The notes under the pieces are model-generated. The model did no database searches and was not told the origin of the DNA. It was given only the letters and a program-made list of their open reading frames with translations. From the NCBI GenBank assembly GCA_963855995.1, contig OY979724.1:13825032-13889031 (forward strand): a stretch of DNA of 64,000 nt, written 5' to 3'. Of this stretch, positions 37,369 to 54,300 are shown one piece after another (within the stretch, counting starts at the first letter, position 1; each line of letters opens with the position of its first letter). This DNA is from Muricea muricata (Eukaryota; Cnidaria; Anthozoa; Malacalcyonacea; Plexauridae). The translations under genes and the position numbers were made by a program.

Positions 37369-40300
37369 ATGGCAGTAATGGTGTGCGTTCTGTATCTTTT
37401 CACAAGAACTTCACTTCCCTTCAAAGGTAAATTTAGATTGTACTACCATAATTTAAGTTTGATTTCCTCCACAATATTTTGTGTGGTATTAATATCGAAT
37501 TATGCTTTGTATAGAGCGAATAAAGTTGCATATGCAACAAAAATTCACCAATGAGAAAGGTAACATATTTGATAAATCAATGATATTAATTCGTAAGTAA
37601 TTTCTATCTTTGTTGTTTCACGGCTATCATTACCTTGCAGCCGTGCAAGCATTTGCTGCTGATTTTCTCTCAATTTCTCTCGATTTTTTTCTGCAGAAAT
37701 ACGAGAAAAACGCCATTCAAAAAGGCTAGACAAGCAACCATTCATGAAAGATCAAATTTTGACTGACGCATTGCTGGGAATTGAGAGACATGGGAAATTT
37801 CCCGAAGATGACCCCTGTCCATATTTGGGAGTACGTAAACCATTAAGAGGTAGCAGATATCCAAATGAATATAATGATATCACATGTAAACCTCACAGGC
37901 AAGTAATATGGATTGTTTTCAGCTGTAGTAACAATGGATCAATAACAAATGATCCTTAATGGATCTCTAGGAAGAATGGTTTAGAACTGATAGAGCTATC
38001 CAGTATAAATAAAGTTAGTTTAGTTTAGGTTTCCTCCTGTAGTAACACTGGATCAATAACAAATGATCCTTAATGGACCTCTAGGAAGAATGGTTTAGAA
38101 CTGATAGAGCTATCCAGTATAAATAAAGTTAGTTTAGTTTAGGTTTCCTCCTGTAGTAACACTGGATCAATAGGAGATGATCCTTACCGGATCTCTAGGA
38201 AGAACAGTTTAGAGTTGATAGAGCTATCCAGGATATTAAGTTTAGATTATACTTATTTGTTGTAAGTCCCAGTTTAAACTAGTACTTACAGCAAATAAGT
38301 ATAAAGTAAACTTGACATGCTGGATAGCTTTATCAACTTTAAACTGTTCTTCCTGCAGCGGGATCTGTGAATTTACAATGGCGAGCTAGAGCGAAGCGTG
38401 AGCCATTGTCAATCGCAATAAGATCAGCTTGCGAATTCATCAATGCATTTCTTTGCTTTTTTGTCCATGGGGTCAATTCACCGCTTCATTGACGCACTAC
38501 TAGAACCTCAATTACTATTGCAACTTCGATAAACATCCTTCTTTCTTAATTAGTATTGTTAACTTTCATAAACATTTCTTTTTCTGATCTTTATAGCGAT
38601 TTACTTACAAATTATCTATGATTTTACAATACAGGCCTAATGTAAACGACTGCGAACAAGCTTACGAAATCTACGGCTCAGCCAGCGAACTCCAAGAAAA
38701 GGAATGTGACGAAATCAAGTATGAAGACCTGTGCAAATTTCAACCTAATGAACAATCAGAATACTACAAGTTGCAATGTGATTGGTCAATCTGTTTCCCG
38801 CGCAAACCGTACATCGGCAGAATGAGCTCACAATATGGCAAGGTTGTAAAATGGATTTATTCACCAAGCGATTCCAAAATTGAAGAATTTATCCACAGTA
38901 GCATAAAAATTGGATTCAATTTTGTCTTTTTTAAATGTGGCAGCTTGAGGCAGGTCCTGCCATTACCAAGAATAATAAAACTATCAGCGAAAAGAGAGAA
39001 GGATGCTAAGATAAATGTGAATATAATATTAATAGACTCCATATCACGTCCACATTTTTACCGCTCAATGCCACGGACTATCAACGCACTACGTCATGTA
39101 GTGTATAATCAAAGTATTCCAGCAACAATATTGGACTTTGAACTGCTGCAGAGTGTGAGTCAACATACGATGGACAACTGTAGACCACTCTACTCCGGAG
39201 TGACCTCAGGTAACGTTATGTATCCAGTTATATCAAGGCTTATCCATTATCGTACTTGTTGTACCTAGCGTGAGCAATGCTAATGACTTATAATTGTCAA
39301 TCATTCCCTTCTGTTCCATCTTGTCTACATAGATCAACTCTTTCGTGGTGTTTCCATAAACTAAAACATCTTTTTCAATGTTACTTGCTAGGGGTGTACA
39401 CGGAATTCAGCAGCAAATGGAGGAAGTCGATCAGATCACTGGGTATACCTGTGTTGTTTGGTGAATATAAGAAATCTGGTTACCAAACATTATTCCAAGA
39501 AGAAGGCTGTTGGTATGACCATTGGGGGCTTATGCTAACTGATGTTGAGAGATACTCCACCCCGTTGAGCCGGGCAGGGCTTGCCAAGAGGTAGGAGGGA
39601 ACACTGTATCCTTTATCATTTCGTAGCAGTTTTGTCTTGGGTACGCGATGAACAAACAACACTTATAAGTCTGTACAAATCTTTTTCAATCCAGATGGAA
39701 AGAGTTACAAACTCGTTGGAAGGATTACAACATTGACGATTTTGGCCTTACGCATTTCACATGCGAAGTTGTCAAGCAATATGGTCAGACTAACGATCTG
39801 GACATACCAGATAAAGTTTGCTTTAATGGTGATTTTATCAGCACATACTATCTCAAGTATCATCTGGATTACCTAAGGTAAAAGTTTATATAGATCCAGC
39901 AGCATTAAATCAGACCTGGATCTCATTGTTCTTGCATTGACCTGAAGTGTCTTTATTATTTAACGCAAACTCGTAGCTCGTTGCGAATGATTTCACTCAA
40001 TTGTAACAAAGGTACTATTAATCGTCATATTTTCCGCACGGTGTATAGTCAGATGTATTCTAGTCTCGGATTTCAGCTGTTAGGATCTCGATCACCACTT
40101 GTCTAGGCGACGAAAGAGACTCTTAAATGGTCATCTTTCACCCTGTTTAGACCAAAAGGCATCGCGATTCAAGATGACTTCGATATTGTCCTAACAATTT
40201 CAATTATTTTGAAACGACAAATGAGCATTAACTTATTTCAATTATTTTCTCTTAGAGCAATCCGTGATCACAAGACCTCGCTCCCACTCCTCCACTATCT

Positions 40301-41647
40301 TCATCTCATCACCGGCCACACTAGTACAGGAACACGCATTCGTAATGATGACGTCGGCCTGGCCAATTACGTTAGTGAGCTTTCACATGATCCCAATACG
40401 CTGACCATATTTCTATCAGATCACGGGCACACAAGAACAGAATTTGGCCGAACGCTCGAAGGTCGTTTTGAACTCTCTAACCCACTAATGTTCGTTATAC
40501 TTCCGGAAAACGTCGCGAAAATTCTCGGGAAAAATAAAGTGCGCTCATTGGTCGAAAACCAACGACGACTATTCACGACTCTTGATATACATCGGATGTT
40601 GATGGCCTTGAACAATCCAGTTAAAAAGCAGTCAGGTGATTATCAGGTGAATGGTATACTGTCAGTGTTGCCTAGCAACCGCACGTGCGAAAACCTGCCT
40701 CTCACCCCCCTGACCAGATGTAAATGTGAAGGTTGGGATCAAAAGGTTCAAGATAATTCTCAGAAACATGTTTGGCTGGCCGAGTTCGCCGTTGGTGAAC
40801 TCAATAACATGATCCAGGAACAGTTTATGAAAGGTAAGATACATCAATCGATTTTGAAGAACTCGCTCTAAGAATCTAGAGAAAATTTCATGGAGAACTT
40901 TTCTCAAAGCTCGTCTCCACTTGTGGGTCTTCAAAGAGCAGATTTGAGATCAATGCTTATCAGGTTAAATGGAACCGAAGTCATGTCAAACATCTCAATT
41001 TCCCTCTAGGAAATAGTACCGGAGGTTACGGCTCATGCGTACGACTGAGGGGCCTGGAAACGAAGAACAACCTCGAGAAACAAACCGCAAAAAGACTAGG
41101 GATAACCATGGACCTTTTGGTACAATCTGCACTGCCAAATATAGTTGAAGTTTTTCAAGTTCTGATTGAAACACCATTGCTACCAGACGAGACTACTGCC
41201 TCAGCAGAGTTGGTCAAGTTTGATAGACATACTTTATACAACCGTTATCAACACTGCGTCGATGATACTGTCGATATAAGACTGTGCGCATGCGCAGCGA
41301 AACATAACGATGAGTCTCCGATCACCTCCGACGGCATCCGAAGTTTAGCAACTCGTAAAATGTTCGGAGCAGAGACGAAAGCGACAGTGCTTGAACAAAG
41401 TAAAGGATGTCTACTTCTATTGAGCCGAAAGCAAAATTTCAGCATTGCATATGAAGTAGCAAACCTCTGTGATGGCGTCTATGAATTTACGTTTCATGGC
41501 GAAGCATATAACATGTTATTAACAGCTAAGCTGCCATTAGTTCTTACAGTTCAACCTAAGACAATATATTTTCTATTCTCCGCAATAAGATATGTAGTTA
41601 ATGACAGTTATTTAGATATTCGTACTAATCTTAAACTATTGCGCTGA
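37369..41647 (+). CDS. DUF229 sulfatase-like type II membrane protein
   Basis: Seven exons (37369-37426, 37697-37898, 38635-39209, 39392-39590, 39695-39877, 40256-40833, 41010-41647) give 810 residues in one frame. A hydrophobic N-terminal segment (MAVMVCVLYLFTRTSL) suggests a signal anchor. The start is uncertain: open sequence (KRVKLFIA) precedes this ATG behind a possible splice acceptor, so an upstream exon may exist. The body is the DUF229 family, found as large gene sets in nematodes, insects and cnidarians: KINVNIILIDSISRPHFYRS, TLTIFLSDHGHTRTEFGRT (metal-site DHG), LMFVILPENVAKIL, a cysteine-bearing C-terminal part (YNRYQHCVDD, LCACAAKHN). It belongs to the alkaline phosphatase/sulfatase superfamily, but the sulfatase C/S-x-P-x-R motif is not seen where expected; activity unknown. 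Intron 2 uses a GC donor. Confidence 0.87.
37920..38365. repeat. 114-bp tandem repeat, about 2.7 units, plus an inverted partial copy (foldback)
   Basis: AGGTTTCCTCCTGTAGTAAC recurs at exactly 114-bp spacing (38028 and 38142). Units run from the exon 2 donor region to about 38230. Then, after a spacer with its own inverted arms (ATACTTATTTGTTGTAAGT against ACTTACAGCAAATAAGTAT), the complement of part of the unit appears (GGATAGCTTTATCAACTTTA, AACTGTTCTTCCTGCAG). It lies inside the GC-AG intron of the DUF229 gene. Confidence 0.92.
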
Positions 41648-41930
41648 ACTAGTGTAGGAGCAATTTTGTATTACCCAACAAGAAATCTTTATATCAACTG
41701 AAAGCTCAAAGCCTCATTAGTCCCTGTACAAGTAGGTAAGCTTACTTTTATAATACCTAAATTGGGTCATGAAATGCGAAAACAAAATCCATTTATAAAT
41801 GATTTGTACCATTAGGTATTAATTACACAAACATCTTTTTTTGGGGAGGGGTGATGACATCTCATTATCAGGACAAAAATCTGCATTTGAACGCGTTACA
41901 TGCTAATGAGGAGAATTGTACTTACTATAT

Positions 41931-44097
41931 TTATCCATGACGTATTTGCTGAACCAGAGATTCGTCCACTTGTTCTTTACCATCGACCAGATTTGCAGGC
42001 AGAGCTGCATCTAAAAAGATAACAGTGTGAAGACTAATGTTTTTCATGTTTCACAGTTGTTGTTGATATATGCAGAAAACCTTTCAGATATTTCACGTGA
42101 CAATTCATGTTTTCATGTTTCACTTCATAATTTTCGTACCAATTTCTTTAGGATAATCTAACTTCATATTTTCCATGATTTTGATAAATTCGTCTTTGTT
42201 TTTTGTCAGTTTTGGATTATGAAGCTTTTCCTCTTCAACTGACGTCACAGTAAAACCTTGGATATATATACATAAAGGATGAATATTTAGCGAGACACAT
42301 TGTAATAGAAGTAATTAGAGAGTTGGTCTGTCAGCAGCAGGGAGCTGTCCTCTAGCAAGAGTAGGAGGGGGATCTACCAGGTCAGAAGGTGGATCTATCT
42401 AACGACCTCCTAAGCCAGGTGCTACCAGGGAGTGCCATGAAATCTACCAGGGAAAGGAGGGGATCTACCAGGGGAAAGAGGGGATCTACCAGGGGAAAGA
42501 GGGGATCTACCAGGGGAAAGAGGGGATCTACCAGGGGAAAGAGGGGGTATACCAGGGGAAAGAGGGGATCTACCAGGGGAAAGAGGGGATATACCAGGGG
42601 AAAGAGAGGATCTACCAGGGGAAAGAGGGGATATACCAGGGGAAAGAGGGGATCTACTAGGGGAAAGAGAGGATCTACAAGGAATAGAAGGGGGCTCGGC
42701 CAGAAAGCAAGACATCCAGCAACAAGTTGTTGTCACAGCAATAATCACACCAGCAAATTATCAGTGGTGTAAGAATACCCCTCTAAAGAAGTCACCTAGA
42801 TAAACCGACATTTACCTTGATAGTCATGCCCAGGATAAAGCAGAAAGTCTGATGGCAATGAGAGAATCTGCTTGTGAACTGAATCATACAGTTGTGAGGA
42901 GTTACCTATGATGAATGAAATACAATTATTTCCATTACTAGCAAACAAATAGTTCTGTAATGGTCAGAACTGCAGCACTGACAAACCTTGTTGGAAATCA
43001 GTTCTACCACAACCACGAATCAACAATGCATCACCAGTGAATGCCATTTGGTTTGCAAGACTTACATATGTTGTACAACCTAGAAAAAAGTCATATTAAA
43101 TCTTGACTGTGAAAGCATTACATTACTTTGAGCCAGCAGATTTTCAGACTAGAATATTAAGCAAATTGATAAATATTACCGCTGGTATGTCCAGGTGTTG
43201 GTCGGCATTCCAATACTTGGTCACCAAACTCAATAACATGACCATCCTCAAACAGAACATCAGCCTCCCCACCTGCAGATTTTGACAGAATACTTTGGCA
43301 GGATGGAATGAGAGCTTTTAGCCAGCCAGTACCAGTGATATGATCTGCATGCACGTGAGTATTTACTGAAAGAAAGAAAATAACATGATATAAACACATT
43401 ACAATACTCACAGGAGTTGGTAAGAAAATGTTAAACTTTGGTGTGCTGCATGGGTGTCTGCATGGGTGTCCAGGTATTCAAGGAAGGTACAAACTAGGGG
43501 TGAGGGGTGGATGGAGGGGGTGGATGGAGGGGGTGGATGGAGGGGGTGGATGGAGGGGGTGGATGGAGAGGGTGGATGGAGGGGGTGGATGGAGGAGGTG
43601 GATGGAGGGGGTGGATGGAGGGGGTGCTGAACCTTCTAAGGGGAGGTGTACCACCCACCCACACACACACACCCAAAATCTAGGTATGTTATCCTCTTAC
43701 CAGCATATTGCAGCTTGAGATCCAATTCTTTAAGAATATGATAATCTCTGGAGGCCTAGAATATGAAATAATCATAATTTACCTACTTTGGTTAGATTAT
43801 GTTTTAATAGTCATTGCCTCAAAAGTTGAATTCTCAAAGATGTTACAAAGTAGTCCTTATCTACCTTTGTGTCAACTGGATCAATAATAACAGCTTTTCT
43901 AGTCTTGACACATCCAAGAATATAACTATACGTTGACGATTCGTAATCTAAGAGCTGATAAAAATCAAAAACACAATTGCCTATATCAATATTACATAAA
44001 ACAACATAGGTATAAATTTGAACTACAATAGCAACAAATATCAACTAGTAATAAATCTTTCTTTTACCTGACGAAATATAAGTCTTGACTTCGACAT
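41931..44097 (-). CDS. ETHE1: Persulfide dioxygenase ETHE1
   Basis: Eight exons (44097-44068, 43954-43865, 43755-43701, 43365-43180, 43079-42987, 42905-42816, 42256-42140, 42010-41931) give 246 residues; the human protein is 254. ETHE1 is a mitochondrial non-heme iron enzyme of the metallo-beta-lactamase fold that oxidises glutathione persulfide to sulfite in sulfide detoxification. The metal motif T-H-V-H-A-D-H is in [16 protein letters not shown]; iron ligands of the family are the first His here, the His of RPTPGHTSG and the Asp of [41 protein letters not shown] is also typical. The N-terminus is short ([10 protein letters not shown]), basic, with no long presequence before [14 protein letters not shown], so import may rely on this short stretch. 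Two introns hold minisatellites. Confidence 0.95.
42440..42690. repeat. 21-bp minisatellite in ETHE1 intron
   Basis: About 11-12 tandem copies of GGATCTACCAGGGGAAAGAG plus one G (21 bp), with variants GGTATACC and GGATATACC. It lies in the intron between ETHE1 exons 6 and 7. Since 21 is a multiple of three, long open frames on both strands are a by-product. Confidence 0.95.
43498..43626. repeat. 13-bp minisatellite in ETHE1 intron
   Basis: About nine to ten tandem copies of GGATGGAGGGGGT. Strong strand asymmetry (only G, A and T on the plus strand). It lies in the intron between ETHE1 exons 3 and 4. Confidence 0.95.
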
Positions 44098-45051
44098 TGT
44101 TGAACGAGAACAAAAAACGACAATACGATTTAGCTAGTCCTCAATGGGATTGGTTACAAGGAATGTTGCAACTTCCAAACGTGCAAATAAACACGTCAAA
44201 TCTGCAATTCATTAAAGACTTTATACTAACAATGGTCCATGTAAATACGTTGTAAATTCCCCCCAAACAAGTGAAAATATATGAAATTTAGTTTCAGGAA
44301 ATGTGCGGTCATAAAACAATTGTAGTTTGTTGTATTCAAAATATTTGGAATAAAATAAAACCAAATATATTCGAATTCCATTCCCAAGCCCCTCCCCCAC
44401 GCAACCCACAATAACTCCATTGCCTTGTATATCAGCCAGTGGCATACTACAATCATTAGTCAAATTAAATACATGCACGCAATAACCGATCAAATTTTCA
44501 AACCAAAAAATAATAATACCTACAATAAGAGGTAACAGTTTGAAGTCTAGACTGGGGAAAATCAACCACAAAGAATGTGTGTTTTAAGACTACACACAAC
44601 TTGGTTCAATACAGAGCTTACCTTTAAGAACACACAACAATTACATCGGGTCATTTTTGAAATATATTTATTACAGACGCAATTCAATAACTTAAGACTA
44701 TTTGCAACTACTTACAAAGCAAAAATATTCAGCTATAAATACATTATCTACATTATCGTGCGCAATTTTGTTTGAAAATCAGTGTTTTAAAACTCATCGA
44801 GCTTGCAATAGGTGGTACTTGGAATGTAGTACATTAGTGATAACGTTATTTTCTACATGAATGTGTAAGTTATCAGCAATTGAAGTGTACATGTCTACTC
44901 TCATGTTTTTCTTAGTCCAACCTTTCAGGAAGCACAGAGGAAGGATGGATTACTAGTGACGTCATACCAAGGCATCATATGACGTCATACTTCCGGTCCA
45001 AGCAATGCATTTGGAGATGCGGGTATTACTCACACTGTGATAAAGAGATTC
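44098..45051. other. Intergenic, ETHE1 5' flank / FOXJ1 3' flank
   Basis: 954 bp, A+T-rich, without a supported gene or a repeat family member. Probably the FOXJ1 3' UTR on the right and the ETHE1 promoter on the left. Confidence 0.5.
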
Positions 45052-50588
<5,537 letters not shown>

Positions 50589-51096
50589 CCCTGATACACA
50601 AACTGTACACCAGAGATTTACGAAGTATGAATAGTATACTCTAGCTACTGTTTAAGCCAAGGATTATCTTTCTGAGGTGTTTAATTAAAGCAAACCAGCT
50701 CTTAGATGTACATCTACTCATACATGACAGTTCAGAATGCCTCTGTACAATTGTTGATATTCCAAAACGTTTAAACGTCAGTACCGTCCCAAATTTGAAC
50801 TCGCCAAATTCAAATCTTCTGATTAACGAAACTGCGGCGTTCTACGCACTAAATTCTCAGGTTTCAAATCCCTGCTCTAAAAAACGTTGCGCGAGACTTG
50901 TTTTCGTGTCGCAAATGAATATATTCAAGGATAAATACGAGCTGACAAGAGTATTAATTGCCAAATTCTGCGGTGCCAGCTGCCTGTCGGACCACGGTTA
51001 CTCGGACGGGACTCGCTTTCGTGTGATATGCTTTGGAATGGTCAAGGTTGAGGTTTCTGAATATAAAACTATATAAAAGCCCAGCTTGTTGTTGGC

Positions 51097-51272
51097 CATA
51101 AACAAAACTGTCGTATTTGATTGGCTGAAGTGTTGGCAACGAGACCGCTCCGAAGCGTAACGACAAAGGAATTCTTTTCTCTGATTGGTCGCCTTCTCTT
51201 CGGAGGTCAGGTTGTGCCAGTAACTGTAGGAAAGATTTTAAAGTTCGCCAATGTTTATCGTAACCAGGCAAC
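51097..51272 (-). promoter_or_regulatory. Candidate FOXJ1 promoter: X-box, forkhead sites, CCAAT boxes
   Basis: At 51260-51272 stands GTAACC-A-GGCAAC, a perfect match to the RFX X-box consensus (GTNRCC, 0-3 bases, RGYAAC). A forkhead-type TGTTTAT (51252-51258) is just next to it, and the complement ATAAACA is at about 51099-51105. Two CCAAT boxes on the minus strand are at 51120-51124 and 51184-51188, and a half X-box (GTTGGCAAC) is at about 51132-51140. The cluster lies 510-690 bp upstream of the FOXJ1 start codon. RFX control of foxj1 is known in vertebrates; here it is inference. Confidence 0.5.
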
Positions 51273-51309
51273 AACACATAGACATTACAAAACCGCAAAA
51301 GACCCTTAA

Positions 51310-54300
51310 ACTGGTATGCGGCAATAATAACATTAAAACATAACCGAGTGATAAATCTACTTTAGACCTCTTACATAAACTGTAATTATTTGTAGCTTAT
51401 GTACCAAAAGAAGCCGTGGCATGTACTAAATGCATGTGTGATGGTGTAGTACTGAACCCGTGGCATTCACTAAACTATGCATAGCATGTCGGGACATGAG
51501 TGTTGAAAAGTTAATTACTTGTCATGAAAACAACCAGATGTTCTTGATGCTACAGTAACAAACATATTGAACGCCTATAAAAATATGAGACCACAAGAGA
51601 TATGTAAGATGTGTGTTCGGCAGGTGATTTATAGAAGTCACTAAAATAATCTAGATTGTCTTGTTTGATTAATTGTTTTTAACGTAAATCAAGAAAGGCT
51701 GACGATTTGGTCATTCTCGTCAGCATGCAGGAACATGGAGCTGTGGTGTACAGGTAGCAAACACAGTGGCAGCTCAGGACACGACGGCATTTTGTGACGA
51801 ATGCAAACATTAGATTTAGACCTAGGAAAAACTGGAGCTATCTGGCAGCCGGCAGGCAGCCTGTGAATTCTGATGCAGCTCTAACAAACTGAGCCACAGA
51901 GACAAACTGCACAAGCAACCGCACGTATTTGTTTTAAATGTATAGAAAAAAAACATCTTCAATGACTCAGATCCTTCTAAAGCTTTCACTACGAGGGAAT
52001 GGCTTAACATCTCATTATTTCTGATCAGTTTTGACATTTTAATAAAACACAATCAACATAATCTACTCAGGGTATAATATAATGTTAACATTCCACGCTG
52101 ACAGCATTCAAACAGGGCAAACTTTGATACGAGGGCGGATGACGTCACTGCCTGGCTGGCGATTTAAGCCACAATGCCGAAGTCATAAATACAATATGTG
52201 ATCAATATATATATGACACTTATAAGCCAAGGATGTAAAACAAAAACATGATTAAAATAGGATTCCTCTAGCTTCCCGTTTGAATAGCTAAGTTTCGTTT
52301 AGTCTTTCTTAAATATTTAATAGATTTTAAATTTATTTCAATATCTTTACTTAGTACGTTGCAACGTCCGCGTTCTGAAGTACAACTGAATAAAGATTTA
52401 TCGAACACTCCTTCTCACAAAAGTTGCCGCATTCAAAATGTCAGATATATATTTATTATTATTAACATGTAAAAACTATATCAATGATCTATTATTCTGC
52501 ATGCAATAAATTACATAAATACACAGAGAATATTAAAAAAAAAACTTATATATATTTCTTAGGGGAATCGGTCAACGTTTCGGTCACAACAGAAGTGCAT
52601 ACGTTCACCACACGATGAAAGGCACCTGCATTTCAAAACTGTTATCTTCTAAACACGGTTGAAAACTTTTGAATTTTCTGAATACATTAGTGCTTAATTA
52701 CTGGCAGCAGGCGACATCAAAGCGGTTAATGACTGTCCAAATATTACACTAATTGGAGCACCTTGAGCCAGGAAGCCCTATCGAAACATCTTAAAATTTT
52801 CACCCCATCGAGATATTTGCGACTTGAAATAGTGTGAGATTAATTACATAACGATATTGGAGAATCATAAGACAGTTTGAAAAGATGCGAATGAAATTTA
52901 GTAAAAAAAACAACTATAGAAAATCAGTTATTGGAGAACGGAAACTAATTAAGACTAGACGGTCAAAACAACGACGTGAAATGATCTTTAATGATGAGTA
53001 GCTTTCAATTGAACTGTTTTATCTCAAAAAATAATCCGCATCGCTGCCTAACTCAAGTGATTGTGTAAGCTTAAGCTTAACGTTTACATATTTTATGTCA
53101 AAAAGTTATATCTACACGAAGTATTACCGAGGCAGATTTGAAAGGAAGTCTGACATTCTTTATTTTGATTGAGCCCTCTGTCCTTTGCAAATATCAAACG
53201 AAAAATCTGAAAATCCTGTGGCAAGCATTTAGCGCTTGAAACTACCATGCGTTTCAGTTGCTGAAGAAAAGGCCACACATTTCCTGATAACGTTTCAAAT
53301 ACTATACATGGTCGATTTTTACATGCAGGTCAAGAACACCTTATTATTCGCTATATCCTTTTCTCCTTATCACGAGAATCACAAAATAACAATAGCCTAA
53401 AAATGAGATTAGCATGTTCTTTGAAAATGCTGCCGTCCACGCAATAGTTATCTTCCTGGCTAAAGTGTGGGACATAATCAACTGAAAAATAAGCCCATAG
53501 CTTGACGTAAGCAAACACAGCATCTACGTTTGCTTAGAAATTGCGTGCGTGTATGGCACATTTGTTTTGAAAAATATGAATACAGCAGTCGCCTGTGTGG
53601 GCAGAAGATTTATTTGCTAAGAATAACAAAGATATCTTGACGATTTTTAAACGTGCAAGTCTAGTGAGTTAATTTCTAAACCTTCATAATTGGAGTGTAA
53701 AAATAGATGGAATTAGGACCACCTGTCCCCACAGGAACCAGTTTTGCAAGATGGGTGCTCATGCAGTCATGAAATTATCTTCAAAATATTGCTACGATGT
53801 ACTAAGAACTTTTGACATATTGAATGAGTTAACCTGAATAAAGTATTTATAAGTTTATACACTGTAATGTCCTTTTTATATTTCACAATGTTTATGTAAC
53901 TAATGTATATGTAGGTATTCAATGTACCAATATTGGTATTTGTTTGAATAAAGTATAAAGTAAAGTATTCAATTCAACGTGCTACATAATTTTTCTGTAG
54001 CTACCAAACACTATTCCAGAGAACAGGTCTGCTTAATGAGGATAATAGTGATCGAGCTTCATTCCCAACTTCAATTAGGAAAATCCCAACATAAGGATGT
54101 TTTGAGGAAGGTTTGGAAACTTTGATAGAAGAAGATTGGATTCTCTATGTAACTCAACCGCTCCCCCTTTTGACCTGCCATGTCTAGACAACAGTCTCCT
54201 AATCAAGCACCGTGATAAATGTCAACCTTTTCTTACGATATGTTAACAGTTTTGCCAGTCAACTCTGTTTCCATGAATGGAAAACCCCGCCTGGATGCTA

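Noticed and set aside
37899..37902. GT donor (CACAGGCAA|GTAATA) for DUF229 exon 2
   Set aside because: It leads straight into a stop codon (GCC TAA) in exon 3; the GC donor at 37898 keeps the frame.
42389..42772. Arg/Gly/Lys repeat frame (RGSTRGKRG) and its antisense
   Set aside because: It lies wholly in an ETHE1 intron and comes from the 21-bp minisatellite.
43428..43718. Trp/Gly-rich and Pro/Ser/His-rich frames
   Set aside because: By-products of the 13-bp minisatellite in an ETHE1 intron.
51060..51309. TATAAAAG at about 51072 and a 62-residue plus-strand frame after it
   Set aside because: The frame has no splice partners or resemblance, and the surrounding motifs fit the minus-strand FOXJ1 promoter better.
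53830..53965. Possible LINE 3' tail (GAATAAAGTATAAAGTAAAG)
   Set aside because: No reverse transcriptase remnant upstream and no second copy. Too weak to call as a feature.
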